Notes: a model not told the origin generated them from the letters alone. Shown: positions 31,550 to 40,535, counted from the stretch's first letter. The stretch is DNA of 43,082 nt from Planctomycetota bacterium (GCA_029550925.1 JAKPGL010000138.1:1-43082); one strand, 5' to 3'. Made by a program: numbers and translations.

Positions 31550-32041
31550 CTAGCCGATCTTTCGCAGCACCGCCTCCATAGCCACTGGCGGCAGGAATTT
31601 GGCCAGTTGCGCGCCGGCCACCGGGGCAATCTGTTTGATCAACGAACTGGACACATGGGCCAGCTCGCCGTCGGCGATCATAAAAAGGGTTTCCACTTCC
31701 GGCTCTAGCCGACGGTTGGCCATCATCATCGTTAGCTCGGCGGCAATGTCCGTCAGCGGACGCACCCCTCGGATCATCACCCGCGAACCGCAATCGCGCA
31801 CGAACTCGACGGCCAACCCGGTAAAGGTGCGGATTTCCACATTTGTCAGATGCCGAGCGGCCTCTCGCACCATCGCCACCCGTTCTTCCGCCGTGAACAT
31901 CGGCGATTTTTCGATGTTCACGCCGATCCCCACCACCAGGCGGTCAAATAGCCGAGCCGCCCGTTCCATAATATTCAAATGTCCCAATGTAATCGGATCG
32001 AACGACCCCGGATACACGGCAATATGTTCTCGTTGCGTCAT
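31550..32041 (-). CDS. coaD: Phosphopantetheine adenylyltransferase
   Basis: CoaD transfers AMP from ATP to 4'-phosphopantetheine, the next-to-last step of coenzyme A synthesis. The 163-residue protein has the usual length with YPGSFDPITLGHLNIMERA (nucleotide-binding TxGH), RGVRPLTDIAAELTMMMANR (canonical 'RGLRAVSDFEYE', diverged) and HVSSSLIKQIAPVAG. The start is ATG 32041; no clear ribosome binding site is seen just upstream. A 130-bp inverted-repeat element lies 85 bases upstream. With panC at 4604-5470 it makes two coenzyme A genes in this window, but they are not linked. Confidence 0.95.
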   Translation of the reverse strand: MTQREHIAVYPGSFDPITLGHLNIMERAARLFDRLVVGIGVNIEKSPMFTAEERVAMVREAARHLTNVEIRTFTGLAVEFVRDCGSRVMIRGVRPLTDIAAELTMMMANRRLEPEVETLFMIADGELAHVSSSLIKQIAPVAGAQLAKFLPPVAMEAVLRKIG

Positions 32042-32351
32042 GGAGAAGTTCCCTGATGTTCTAACAGATCAAAAACCCTACCGGCTTTTTCTTCTACCGC
32101 CTCTTTCTCACAGAAGAAATTGTTTTAACTGGAGTTTTGCAAATTTGGGATTTCCACCGATCTTGTACACTACCGACCCTCAAAAATCACAGGATTTTTG
32201 AGGGACCTGTTCCGTGTACGAACACCTGAACAAGCCCATTTTGCAAAACTCCAGTTTTAACACAGAACCACGGGAAAACAAAGGCGGGCCGACTCTCGGC
32301 AGACAAAACCGCCATCCCCCGCCGATTGCCCCCGTCCTTAGGGCCGCCGGC
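32042..32351. other. Intergenic region carrying the MITE-like element
   Basis: This 310-base gap lies between the GH5-like gene's stop (32352) and the coaD start, both on the minus strand. It has no gene. Bases 32127-32256 form the inverted-repeat element described separately; the rest is unremarkable. Confidence 0.5.
32127..32256. mobile_element. 130-bp MITE-like nested palindrome
   Basis: A perfect 17-bp terminal inverted repeat bounds the element: AACTGGAGTTTTGCAAA (32127-32143) and its reverse complement TTTGCAAAACTCCAGTT (32240-32256). Inside, GTACAC (32165-32170) and GTGTAC (32214-32219) are a second inverted pair. At the centre, CCCTCAAAAATC (32177-32188) and GATTTTTGAGGG (32193-32204) form a perfect 12-bp stem with an ACAG loop. 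There is no coding capacity. The structure fits a MITE or the paired ends of a deleted insertion sequence. An alternative is a strong transcriptional structure between two minus-strand genes. Candidate target duplication was not evident in the flanks. Confidence 0.65.
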
Positions 32352-33545
32352 TCATGGGAAGACGATCTTCGACGACTTCCTCTGAAAATACTCCAACCAG
32401 CTCTTCATCAAAACCGCCTGGAAGGGATTTTCTTGCTGGGGGCCGGATTGGGCAGGCGTTTGACCCCAGAAGAAGCCGATCCAGCCGTCGGCTATAGAGC
32501 GGCAGCCTTCCACAAAGGCGTCCAATTCTTCCACGCTGCAGCGGAGCGGGAACATCTCTTCGACGAGCAACGGTTTTCCCACCTGATAGACGGTGAGGGC
32601 TTTCAGCGCCTTCTCGACCTCGCCTTTTTCTGGATAAAAATGGACGCTGACAAAATCGAGTCGGGCGCCCACTTCTTTACTGTGGAAGAGCGACCGGGCG
32701 CCGGGAAAGACTGTGGCCCACGGAATTTCACCAATAGTAATTAAATGTTCCTTATCATACTTCCGGATGGCGCCGGCCAAGGTCTCCACCCAGGCTTTGG
32801 CCGCCTGCTCAGGCGTCCGACCAGCCAGGTCCAGGCTGATCCGCTGGACAAAATGCTTGCCGCCGAACTCGCCCAATAGCCAATCGGTTTCTTTCTTGCC
32901 GGTGGCGGGCAGGACTGGCTCATTCATCAGATCGTAACAGAAGACCGCCGGGCTTTGGACGCAGACACCGGCCACTGCCTCCCAAAAGACAGCCTGAGCT
33001 TGCCAGCGGTCGGCCTCGGCCAACTGGTCGTACCACCGGGGAACCTCTTTTTTGTGATAACAGCCCAGGCCGGTAATATCCAAATAAAGCCCAGTTTGCT
33101 CGGCCAATTGTATCAACCGAGCCAATTGCTCCAGGCTGCGCCGGTTTGGTCGAGCAGGACCGTCCAGAAATCGCCCGACCTGAAGATGAATCCGCACCAC
33201 ATTGGCCCCCAACTGCTTCATCTGCTGAAAATCTTTTACCACCCGGTCCCACTCGGTCTGCCAATAATCTTCCAGCAGCCGACCGGCCGTATCGTGATCA
33301 TAGTTCAGTCCCCACACATAAAACCGTTTTCCGGTCTGAGCGAGCGCGAAATGCCGGCCATCCGGGCTCAGCCGCACCGGCGTCAATCGGCTAGCGCCTG
33401 CCAGGGCAGAATCTTTTGGGCCAGTGTTCTGGGCCGACGGCGGAGCGCCTTTTGTCTCGTTGACTTCCGCCCACCGTCCCAGAGCGAAAAACACGAGGAT
33501 TGCCCAATAGAAAATTGACGCCCGCCAAACTTTACCCTTCCCCAT
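32352..33545 (-). CDS. Glycoside hydrolase family 5-like (cellulase/mannanase type) protein, exported
   Basis: The protein has 397 residues from ATG 33545; GGAGG lies 7 bases upstream. The N-terminus has a hydrophobic segment (ASIFYWAILVFFALG, 9-23) consistent with a signal peptide or anchor. The barrel has the GH5 pattern: VWGLNYDHD, QLGANVVRIHL, LYLDITG, the acid/base N208-E209-P210 (CYDLMNEP), FVSVHFYP and the nucleophile in PLLVEEMFPL (E329 or E330). The activity on beta-glycans such as cellulose or mannan is likely by family; the substrate is not decided. It lies downstream of the SLC13 gene on the same strand (131-base gap). Confidence 0.85.
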   Translation of the reverse strand: MGKGKVWRASIFYWAILVFFALGRWAEVNETKGAPPSAQNTGPKDSALAGASRLTPVRLSPDGRHFALAQTGKRFYVWGLNYDHDTAGRLLEDYWQTEWDRVVKDFQQMKQLGANVVRIHLQVGRFLDGPARPNRRSLEQLARLIQLAEQTGLYLDITGLGCYHKKEVPRWYDQLAEADRWQAQAVFWEAVAGVCVQSPAVFCYDLMNEPVLPATGKKETDWLLGEFGGKHFVQRISLDLAGRTPEQAAKAWVETLAGAIRKYDKEHLITIGEIPWATVFPGARSLFHSKEVGARLDFVSVHFYPEKGEVEKALKALTVYQVGKPLLVEEMFPLRCSVEELDAFVEGCRSIADGWIGFFWGQTPAQSGPQQENPFQAVLMKSWLEYFQRKSSKIVFP

Positions 33546-33676
33546 GAGACGCCTCCTTCTAAATTACGAAGGGTGTCCAATCAGCCCGCTCTTATGTATT
33601 GTCAGGCATACGGTCCCCGCCCTCGAGGGATTGCGGCGAGTGGGTTCTATCCGACACCGATCCAGACAACCTCTCC

Positions 33677-35578
33677 CTAAAAAGGCCAAATCCGGGGGGC
33701 TAATGCCGCCGTAACGACCAAGACCAAAAGATTCATAGGGATCCCCACTTTTAAGAAGTCGGCAAACCGATAGCCGCCCGGCCCATACACCATCAGATTC
33801 GTCTGATAGCCTAAAGGAGTCGCAAACGAACTGGACGCTGCCATCATCACCGAAATGATAAATGGCATGGGATTGACTTGGAGTTGGCTAGCCGTGGCCA
33901 AGGCAAACGGCGTCATCAAGGCAGCGGCCGCATTATTGGTTACCACTTCGGTAATCAGGCTGGTGGCCAGATGGATCCCAACCAAAGCCCACCAGGGGTT
34001 TTCACCTACCCAGTGCAAAAGGGTCCCAACAATGGTCCGGGCTGCGCCTGTTTTTTCCAAGGCCAATCCCAGGCCTAAGGCGGCGGCAATAGCTAGGAGC
34101 ACTCGGCCGTCCAAGGCCCGCCGGGCTTGCTCCAGCCGACAACAACCGCTCAGAAGCATCAAACCGGCCGCCGCCAGCCCCGCCTTGAACATGCTGATCG
34201 GTCGGAGCTCCAGAAACCAACCGCCCAGACTGAAGCGAAGACCGGCCAGCCATTCGCTAACAGCTACCAAACTCACCATGGCTAGTAAAATGCCCAGAGC
34301 TACCACAGCCCGCTCAAACCGAGGCGGCGAAGAGTTTTCCAGTCGGCTGATGAGAAAGAAATCCCGGCTGTTCCGATGTTGCTCCAAAAAAGACGGATGG
34401 GCTTCCAGAAGCAAAGTATCCCCGGCTTGCAAGACAATATCGCCGATTTTGCCCGGTATCCGTTGCCCTTGCCGGGAAACCGCAATGACTACCGCGCCAT
34501 AGACGGATCGGAACCGGCCATCCCGGATGGTTTTTCCCACCACCGGGCAGGACGCACTGACCACGGCTTCCAACAGGCATCGTTCCGGTCTGGGCGTATC
34601 CAGCTTGAAAATCTGATCTGGCGCCGGCACCAAGCCCCGAATCTTTTGCAGATCGACAACCGACTCGACTACCCCTACAAACACCAACCGATCCCCGCTC
34701 CGGAGCCGCTCCTGCGGTCCAACGGCTGGCAGGATGACCCCCTGTCGTTCGATCTCTGCCAAAAACACGCCCGGCAAATGGCGCAGCCCGGCCTGTTCAA
34801 TGGTTTTACCTACTAACAGGCTACCAGGTTCGACCATCATTTCTACAGTATATTGCCGGGGGTCTTCCTGGATTGGCTGGGCGGATGAGCGGTCTGGCAA
34901 AAACCGACTGCCTATCAAAAGCATAAACCCGATGCCACCCACCGCCGCCGGAATACCTACCCAAGCAATGTCCAATAGCCGAAGTCCTCGGGGAAGCGGT
35001 TGGGCCTGTGGGCGAGCTGACGCCTCCTGGCCCATCTGTTGAGGAACCATAGGGGCTTGCTCGACAGCAGCATCCGCCGCCTGAATCACCATGCCGTTGA
35101 CCACCAGATTGGTGCTGGTACCGATCAGAGTGCAGGTCCCGCCCAGAATGGCCGCATAACTTAACGGCAACAACACCTTGGAGGGGCTGATTCGGTGTCG
35201 CTTTGCCCATTCATGGACCGCCGGCAAAAGCATCGCCACCAAGGGGGTATTGTTCATAAAGGCGCTCAGCAGAGCCGACGGCCCCATCACCCGCCATATC
35301 GCATGGACGACCGAACGAGGCCGACCAAAAAGCCGCTCCGCCAGCCAATACACCGCCCCTGTCTCGATCAGCCCAGCCGACACAATAAACAGCACCGCTA
35401 CGGTCATCATGCCTTCGTTGGCAAACCCACTGAGGGCCTCTGAGACCCCAAGCACTCCGCTAAGAACCAGCACTGTTAATCCGCCGACCAAGACCAATTC
35501 GGGCGGTAATCGGCTGGTAGCCAAGGCGCTCACTACCGCCGCCACCACCGCCAAGCTGATCCAACCTTCCCAACCCAT
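33677..35578 (-). CDS. SLC13-family (DASS) permease with two TrkA-C domains
   Basis: The protein has 633 residues, with about 11 membrane segments in two halves. Motifs are the SLC13-type GFANEGMMTVAVLFIVSAGL, ALLSAFMNNTPLVAMLLPAV and CTLIGTSTNLVVNGMVIQAA in the first half, and STSLITEVVTNNAAAALMTP-like SLITEVVTNNAAAALMTPFA in the second. Two RCK_C/TrkA-C domains sit in the large central cytosolic loop (EMMVEPGSLLVGKTIEQAGL... and EAVVSASCPVVGKTIRDGRF...). This architecture occurs in sodium/sulfate- and citrate-type transporters, including SAC1/SLT-like sulfate carriers. It follows cysH by 91 bases on the same strand, so a role in sulfate uptake is a fair inference. The ribosome binding site is AAAGGG upstream. 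Confidence 0.9.
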   Translation of the reverse strand: MGWEGWISLAVVAAVVSALATSRLPPELVLVGGLTVLVLSGVLGVSEALSGFANEGMMTVAVLFIVSAGLIETGAVYWLAERLFGRPRSVVHAIWRVMGPSALLSAFMNNTPLVAMLLPAVHEWAKRHRISPSKVLLPLSYAAILGGTCTLIGTSTNLVVNGMVIQAADAAVEQAPMVPQQMGQEASARPQAQPLPRGLRLLDIAWVGIPAAVGGIGFMLLIGSRFLPDRSSAQPIQEDPRQYTVEMMVEPGSLLVGKTIEQAGLRHLPGVFLAEIERQGVILPAVGPQERLRSGDRLVFVGVVESVVDLQKIRGLVPAPDQIFKLDTPRPERCLLEAVVSASCPVVGKTIRDGRFRSVYGAVVIAVSRQGQRIPGKIGDIVLQAGDTLLLEAHPSFLEQHRNSRDFFLISRLENSSPPRFERAVVALGILLAMVSLVAVSEWLAGLRFSLGGWFLELRPISMFKAGLAAAGLMLLSGCCRLEQARRALDGRVLLAIAAALGLGLALEKTGAARTIVGTLLHWVGENPWWALVGIHLATSLITEVVTNNAAAALMTPFALATASQLQVNPMPFIISVMMAASSSFATPLGYQTNLMVYGPGGYRFADFLKVGIPMNLLVLVVTAALAPRIWPF

Positions 35579-35669
35579 CCGGTGTACCCTTTGAGGCTAA
35601 AGCCCCATCCCTCGGAAGACATATCGCTTCCTTGGAGAGCATAAAAGTCCCCAGTGGCCAACTCAAGAC

Positions 35670-36626
35670 CTATTGTTGCCGATCCTCCTCGGCAAAAGAA
35701 GGGAGTGGGCTGGGCGTTTGCACGTCCTCGATCACATGGAGGCCGCATTCGGTTTTGCACATGCCCGGCCAACGACCGGCCCGTTCGTCTTCGCCCTCCG
35801 AAACCGGCCGGGTGCACGGCCAACAGCCGATGCTCGCATAACCCCGCTCATGAAGAGGATTATACGGAATCTTCTCTTGGACAATTCGCTGCCAGACTTG
35901 CCGGGAAGTCCAACGGGCAAGCGGGTTTATCTTCACTAATCCAAATTTCTGATCCCACCCCACAATCGGTATCTGCACCCGATGTGGACTTTGATCCCGC
36001 CGAAGGCCACAAATCCAGGCGGCATATCCCTGAATGACCCGCCGAACCACCGCAATTTTCCGATCCCGGCAACACTGGTCCGGATTGGTCTTATACAGCG
36101 GCCCTCCATGAAGCCGTTCGTATTCTTCCACCGAAAACTCCGGCCGTTGCAGATCCACTACAATCCCATACCGCTCGGCAATCTGATCCCGTAGCTTCAA
36201 GGTCTCCGGAAATTGATAGCCAGTGTCGATGTTGAAGACATAAACCCTCGGCTCAATCTTGGCCAGGATGGAAAGGATCAAGCAGCCTTCCGGCCCAAAC
36301 GCCGTGGCCATGGTAAGATTTGGGAAATAATGTTCCACCGCCCACTGGAGAATCTCCTCCGCAGAAGCTTCTTCGAGTCGCCTACTTTCCTCGGCCAGTA
36401 TCTCTAGGTCTTCTGGTTGAGGCAGGTTGCCCAGGTGGGCCTGAGGTGTCAGAATCCGAGGAACTGAAGACAATCGGCAGTCCCTTACGTCAGCCTCGGT
36501 CGCTTCCGAACTGTATTCCGGTAAAAAATCTTGGAATACCTCCCCATTCGCCCCTTGGCCTCCATGCTTCTTTCGGGAAAGAGGTCTCTCGGAGAAAATG
36601 GCTACTTCGTTGGTAAGAGAATGCAT
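35670..36626 (-). CDS. cysH: Assimilatory APS (adenylyl-sulfate) reductase
   Basis: CysH reduces activated sulfate to sulfite with thioredoxin. The 318-residue protein has the P-loop-like ATAFGPEGCLIL, FNIDTGYQFPET, and the cysteine pairs C185-C186 (CCRDRK) and C268-x2-C271 (GCWPC), which bind the [4Fe-4S] cluster of APS-type enzymes. PAPS-specific enzymes lack these. The redox-active Cys is in ECGLH (C294). There is an N-terminal extension of about 75 residues. Start ATG 36626 has AGGAG 8 bases upstream; the frame opens as far as 36752 with a hydrophobic segment, but without a comparable site. The minus-strand promoter at 36767-36794 fits. SLC13 follows; sulfite reductase is divergent. Confidence 0.95.
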   Translation of the reverse strand: MHSLTNEVAIFSERPLSRKKHGGQGANGEVFQDFLPEYSSEATEADVRDCRLSSVPRILTPQAHLGNLPQPEDLEILAEESRRLEEASAEEILQWAVEHYFPNLTMATAFGPEGCLILSILAKIEPRVYVFNIDTGYQFPETLKLRDQIAERYGIVVDLQRPEFSVEEYERLHGGPLYKTNPDQCCRDRKIAVVRRVIQGYAAWICGLRRDQSPHRVQIPIVGWDQKFGLVKINPLARWTSRQVWQRIVQEKIPYNPLHERGYASIGCWPCTRPVSEGEDERAGRWPGMCKTECGLHVIEDVQTPSPLPSFAEEDRQQ

Positions 36627-37035
36627 AGAGTCCGCTCCTTTTTTAGAGGAAAAAACCAGGGAAGATTTCCAGGGAGTTTTTTCCGGGAAACCCCAGAACT
36701 TAAACCATGCTGGAAACAGGAAGCTCCAAATAATGTTTACAAAATAGATCAACTAAATCAAGATTTATTTTATTATTTTTATCGGAAAAGTCAACATTAT
36801 AGAGAAAAAATTCCAAAATACCCCTAAAAGTATTAGTCAATCACCATATTACAGAGGGGTTTTTGAAAGAAAAATACACAAAATAGAGTATATAGCAATA
36901 CCCATTGGAGGGAAATTGAAACCTTATTAACCCACAATTGTAGTTTATGCTTTATGGAAAAACTCTACTTTGATGATAAAATTAGAGATGATTTTCCAGG
37001 CCAGTTCCAGATTCTTTTGGAAAGGAACAGGACTC
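36627..37035. other. AT-rich divergent promoter region between cysH and sulfite reductase
   Basis: This 409-base gap is strikingly A+T rich compared with the rest of the window. It separates the divergent cysH and sulfite reductase genes and must hold their promoters. ACCCCT and AGGGGT at about 36820 and 36855 could pair in a weak stem. No gene, riboswitch or repeat was recognised. Confidence 0.5.
36767..36794 (-). promoter_or_regulatory. Candidate cysH promoter
   Basis: On the minus strand TTGACT (36789-36794) and TAAAAT (36767-36772) are spaced by 16 bases, close to sigma-70 consensus. They lie 140 bases upstream of the cysH ATG. Strength is unmeasured, and promoters in this phylum are not well mapped. 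Confidence 0.55.
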
Positions 37036-38769
37036 ATGCCCCCCGAACCGAACACCTGGAGCAAGGTGGAAGAAATCAAACGGCAAAGCCAATTTTTACG
37101 AGGCCAAATCGCCGAAGAATTGGCCCAACCTACTGCTCATTTTGAGGAGACCACCGCCAATCTCCTCAAACAGCATGGGATTTATCAACAAGACGATCGA
37201 GACCGTCGGGGCCGTCAATCATGCCCAGAAGGCCAACCGGCCGAACGGACCTGGATGATGATGGTGCGGGTGAAGATTGCGGGCGGTCGGCTAACCGGCG
37301 ATCAATGGCTGGCCTTGTCGGAACTGGCCCACCGATTCGGCAACCAGACCCTTCGCATCACCAATCGGCAAGACGTGCAATTTCATGGGATTGCCAAACA
37401 GCATTTACCGTTCCTAATGCAGGCCCTCCATCAAGGGAGATTAACCACTCTGGGCGCCTGTGGGGATGTGGTCCGAAACGTCTTAGCCTGTCCGGCGCCG
37501 CTAGCCGACGGCGGCCTCCGAGACCAACTTTACGCGCAGGCCCAGAAGTTAACCGCCCATTTTCTCCCTCGCACGAAGGCTTATCCGGAGATTTGGTCTG
37601 GGGCGGAGCCATCGGCCGATCTGTCTGCTGATCAACGCCCAGGGGTTGACCAAGAGGAGGAACCTCTCTACGGGGCCAACTATTTGCCTCGGAAGTTCAA
37701 GATGGCCTTGGCTTTGCCGGAGGATAATTGTGTGGATATTTATACGAATGATTTGGGCTTTTTGGCCTTTGTCGAAGCAGGACAGATTCGAGGATATGAG
37801 GTACTGGTGGGCGGCGGCCTGGGGATGACTCCGGCGGATAAGACCACCTTTGCCGCTCTGGCCCAACCGCTGGCATTCATCCGGCCTGAAGAACTCATCC
37901 CTCTGGCAGAAGCGGTGGTGAAACTGTTTCGAGACCACGGCAATCGCTCCAATCGGCGGCGCGCCCGACTGAAGTATCTGCTGGCCGATTGGGGTATGGA
38001 GCGGTTCCGCCAGGAACTGGAGCGGTACTACGGCCAGCCGTTACCGCCGCCGCAAAACGTCTCGGTAACTGGACTGGACCATCATCTCGGCTGGCATCAG
38101 CAGTCCGATGGCCGATGGTTTTACGGTCTGTATATCGAAAATGGGCGGGTGGCCGACCGGGAGAATATTCGGCTAAAAAGCGCCCTAGAGGAAATTTGCC
38201 GACAATTTGGCCCGGGCATTCGGCTTACGCCGATGATGAGCCTTTTGATCACCGACTTGGCCCCTGAAGATCGCCCCCGCGTGGAGGCGATTCTTCGCTC
38301 GCATGGGGTTCGGCTTTCGGAGGAAGTATTGCCGGTCCGGCAGTATTCGGGGGCTTGCGTGGCCTTGCCCACCTGTGGATTGGCCATTACCGAAAGCGAA
38401 CGGGCCTTACCGGCAATTCTGGACAGTTTGGAAGGAGTGTTGGCCTCGCTTGGTTTGGAGCGGTTACCCTTGTGCGTGCGAATGACCGGCTGTCCCAATG
38501 GTTGTGGACGGCCGTACAACGCTGAGGTCGGTCTGGTGGGACGGGCCAAAGATAAATACGCTTTTTATCTAGGCGGAAGCCCGCTTGGAAACCGTTTGGC
38601 ATTCTTGTACGAACCCATGCTTCCCCGACAGGAAATCCTGCCGGTGCTTGGCCGCCTGTTGGAGGCGTTTACCAGTCTCCGGCTCGACGGCGAAGGCTTC
38701 GGCGATTTCTGTGCCCGAATCGGTCCTGAGGCTTTACGCCGCCTGACAAGCAACGGACAAAATACGTAA
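37036..38769 (+). CDS. Sulfite reductase (siroheme/[4Fe-4S] hemoprotein)
   Basis: The enzyme reduces sulfite to sulfide with six electrons. The 577-residue protein shows the two-repeat nitrite/sulfite reductase layout (RITNRQDVQFHGI and ACGDVVRNVLACP in the first, TPMMSLLITDL in the second) and the siroheme-[4Fe-4S] ligands C441-x5-C447 (CVALPTCGLA) and C486-x3-C490 (TGCPNGCGRPY). These match CysI/Sir-type reductases; nitrite reductases share the layout, so the sulfite assignment leans on the cysH and siroheme-synthase neighbours. Start ATG 37036 is preferred over the open upstream frame (to 36970), with AAAGGAACAGGA before it. It converges with cobA-hemD (43-base gap). Confidence 0.92.
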   Translation: MPPEPNTWSKVEEIKRQSQFLRGQIAEELAQPTAHFEETTANLLKQHGIYQQDDRDRRGRQSCPEGQPAERTWMMMVRVKIAGGRLTGDQWLALSELAHRFGNQTLRITNRQDVQFHGIAKQHLPFLMQALHQGRLTTLGACGDVVRNVLACPAPLADGGLRDQLYAQAQKLTAHFLPRTKAYPEIWSGAEPSADLSADQRPGVDQEEEPLYGANYLPRKFKMALALPEDNCVDIYTNDLGFLAFVEAGQIRGYEVLVGGGLGMTPADKTTFAALAQPLAFIRPEELIPLAEAVVKLFRDHGNRSNRRRARLKYLLADWGMERFRQELERYYGQPLPPPQNVSVTGLDHHLGWHQQSDGRWFYGLYIENGRVADRENIRLKSALEEICRQFGPGIRLTPMMSLLITDLAPEDRPRVEAILRSHGVRLSEEVLPVRQYSGACVALPTCGLAITESERALPAILDSLEGVLASLGLERLPLCVRMTGCPNGCGRPYNAEVGLVGRAKDKYAFYLGGSPLGNRLAFLYEPMLPRQEILPVLGRLLEAFTSLRLDGEGFGDFCARIGPEALRRLTSNGQNT

Positions 38770-38812
38770 TATCCTCACTTTTTCTGATTGACAGGCCGGG
38801 GGCTTTGCTGGG

Positions 38813-40405
38813 TTAACCACCAGAGAGGGGATTCTGTTCGGGGTGAACCGCCTGGAGGATGGCTTCTATCAGGCCGGGGAGGGTGTATTGTTGGGCTTCG
38901 ACGGCAGGAGGATAGCCCAACTCCCCAAGCACGGCGGAGGTGAGCGGGCTGATGCTGGCCAGCTTGGCCTTTCGCAGATTCTCTCCAAACATCCGCACCA
39001 GCGACCGGGCAATCGACGAGCTGGTTACCGTAACCCAATGGATTCGGCCATCGGCCAATGCCTGGGCGATTTCCGGGGCCGGCTCGGTCAGATCGGTGCT
39101 GGTGTAGGCGACCACCTGCTGCACAGAGACCCCTGCGGCCTGGAGCATTTCGGCCAAGACGGGTCGGCCCCGGCTTGCCCGGACCAAAAGCACCCGGCTG
39201 TCTGCCGGTTGGTTCCCCAGGGCCTGGAGCAACGCCTCGGCCAGTGCCTCGGCCCGAAACTCTTCCGGTACCAGATCGGCCCGAAGGTGATACTGGGCCA
39301 ATTGGGCGGCTGTGCCCGGTCCGATGGCGGCCAACCGCACCCGGCCCAACCGGCGCATATCTCCGCCTGTTTGCAGAAGCCGATCCAGAAAACATCGCAC
39401 CCCGTTGGCGCTGGAAAAAACCACCCAGTCGAAGGTTTCCAGGTGGGCCAGGGCCTGGTCCACCGGGCACCAATCCGGTGGATCGGCAATGTGGATGGCC
39501 GGCTGGATCAACACATCCGCCCCCAGATCGGCCAGTTGGTCGGCCAGGTCTTGCGATTGGTCTTCAGGCCGGGTCACTAGAATCCGTTGGCCGAAAAGCG
39601 GACGGGCCTGGAACCAACTGGTTTCTGGCATTCGGCTCACCACTTCTCCCAGAATGATCACTGCCGGCGGCTGGACGTTGTGCTCGGCCAGGGTTTCGGG
39701 TAGGTTGCCCAGTTGACAACGGATGGTTTGTTGATCGGGCCAAGAGCAGCGGCGAAGGATGGCGACCGGCGTTTGAGGGGACCGACCTCCTTGGAGTAAC
39801 GCGGCGCTCCATTGGCGGGCGGTCCCCACCCCCATATACACCACCAACGTACCAGGAAATTGGGCCAAGGCTCGATAATCCAGGGGCAGACCTCGTTTCC
39901 CGGTGCGTTCATGACCAGTCAGTAGTGCCACTGCCGAGCTTACGTCGGCGTCGGTCAAGGGGATTTCAGCGTAAGCGGCGGCCGCTAAACCGGCGGTGAT
40001 CCCCGGGACGATTTCATAGGGGATACCAGCCTGCCGGAGAGCAGCCAGTTCTTCAGATTGTCGGGCGAAAACTTCCGGGCACCCCCCTTTTAGGCGGACA
40101 ACTATATTCCCCTTTTGCGCCTCCTGGATCATCTTGGACGCGATTTCTTCCCTCGGGCAAAATGCGCCTTCCTGAGGGGTTGCCGCCGTCTGACCATGCT
40201 GACAACAATAGAGGATATGGGCGTCCGCCCGGACGTATTGGAAAATTCGGGGATGCACCAGCCGATCGGCGATGACCAGATCGGCTTTTTGGAGGCAATG
40301 GAATCCTCGGAGGGTCAAAAGCCCGGGATCGCCGGGGCCGGCCCCCACAAAGCACACTCGCCCCAAAGGGGGGGAGGAGTTAGAACTTGGGGAGTTGTGT
40401 TTCAA
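38813..40405 (-). CDS. cobA-hemD: Uroporphyrinogen-III C-methyltransferase fused to uroporphyrinogen-III synthase
   Basis: The fusion has two steps of siroheme synthesis. Residues 13-260 are the SAM-dependent methyltransferase (CobA/SUMT): FVGAGPGDPGLLTLRG (19-34), VVRLKGG (102-108), PGITAGLAAAAYAEIPLT and VVYMGVG. Residues 272-530 are HemD-like (ILVTRPEDQSQDLADQL, FDWVVFSSANGV, VAYTSTD and VTVTSSSIA). In the motif normally written GGDPFVFGRG, residue 109 is Cys instead of Asp (GGCPEVFARQ); extra cysteines lie at 67-68 and 83. Position 40405 is a TTG start without a good ribosome binding site, so the N-terminus is uncertain. Siroheme is needed by the neighbouring sulfite reductase. Precorrin-2 dehydrogenase/ferrochelatase is not present. 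Confidence 0.92.
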   Translation of the reverse strand: MKHNSPSSNSSPPLGRVCFVGAGPGDPGLLTLRGFHCLQKADLVIADRLVHPRIFQYVRADAHILYCCQHGQTAATPQEGAFCPREEIASKMIQEAQKGNIVVRLKGGCPEVFARQSEELAALRQAGIPYEIVPGITAGLAAAAYAEIPLTDADVSSAVALLTGHERTGKRGLPLDYRALAQFPGTLVVYMGVGTARQWSAALLQGGRSPQTPVAILRRCSWPDQQTIRCQLGNLPETLAEHNVQPPAVIILGEVVSRMPETSWFQARPLFGQRILVTRPEDQSQDLADQLADLGADVLIQPAIHIADPPDWCPVDQALAHLETFDWVVFSSANGVRCFLDRLLQTGGDMRRLGRVRLAAIGPGTAAQLAQYHLRADLVPEEFRAEALAEALLQALGNQPADSRVLLVRASRGRPVLAEMLQAAGVSVQQVVAYTSTDLTEPAPEIAQALADGRIHWVTVTSSSIARSLVRMFGENLRKAKLASISPLTSAVLGELGYPPAVEAQQYTLPGLIEAILQAVHPEQNPLSGG

Positions 40406-40535
40406 GGGAGTTCTGTTAAAATGAAGGAATTGGAAACGGGTTATCCTAAAGTTTTCTCAAGGAAATGCCCATCCGGGGGAAGGTAAATCCCAACTGTTGA
40501 GGTTTCTTTGTTTATTTTCGGGATCACCGGCAGAA

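Noticed and set aside
37036-38769. Nitrite reductase as the identity of the siroheme reductase
   Set aside because: The fold is shared, but CPALPTCGLA/TGCPNGC-type motifs and neighbours cysH and cobA-hemD favour sulfite reductase.
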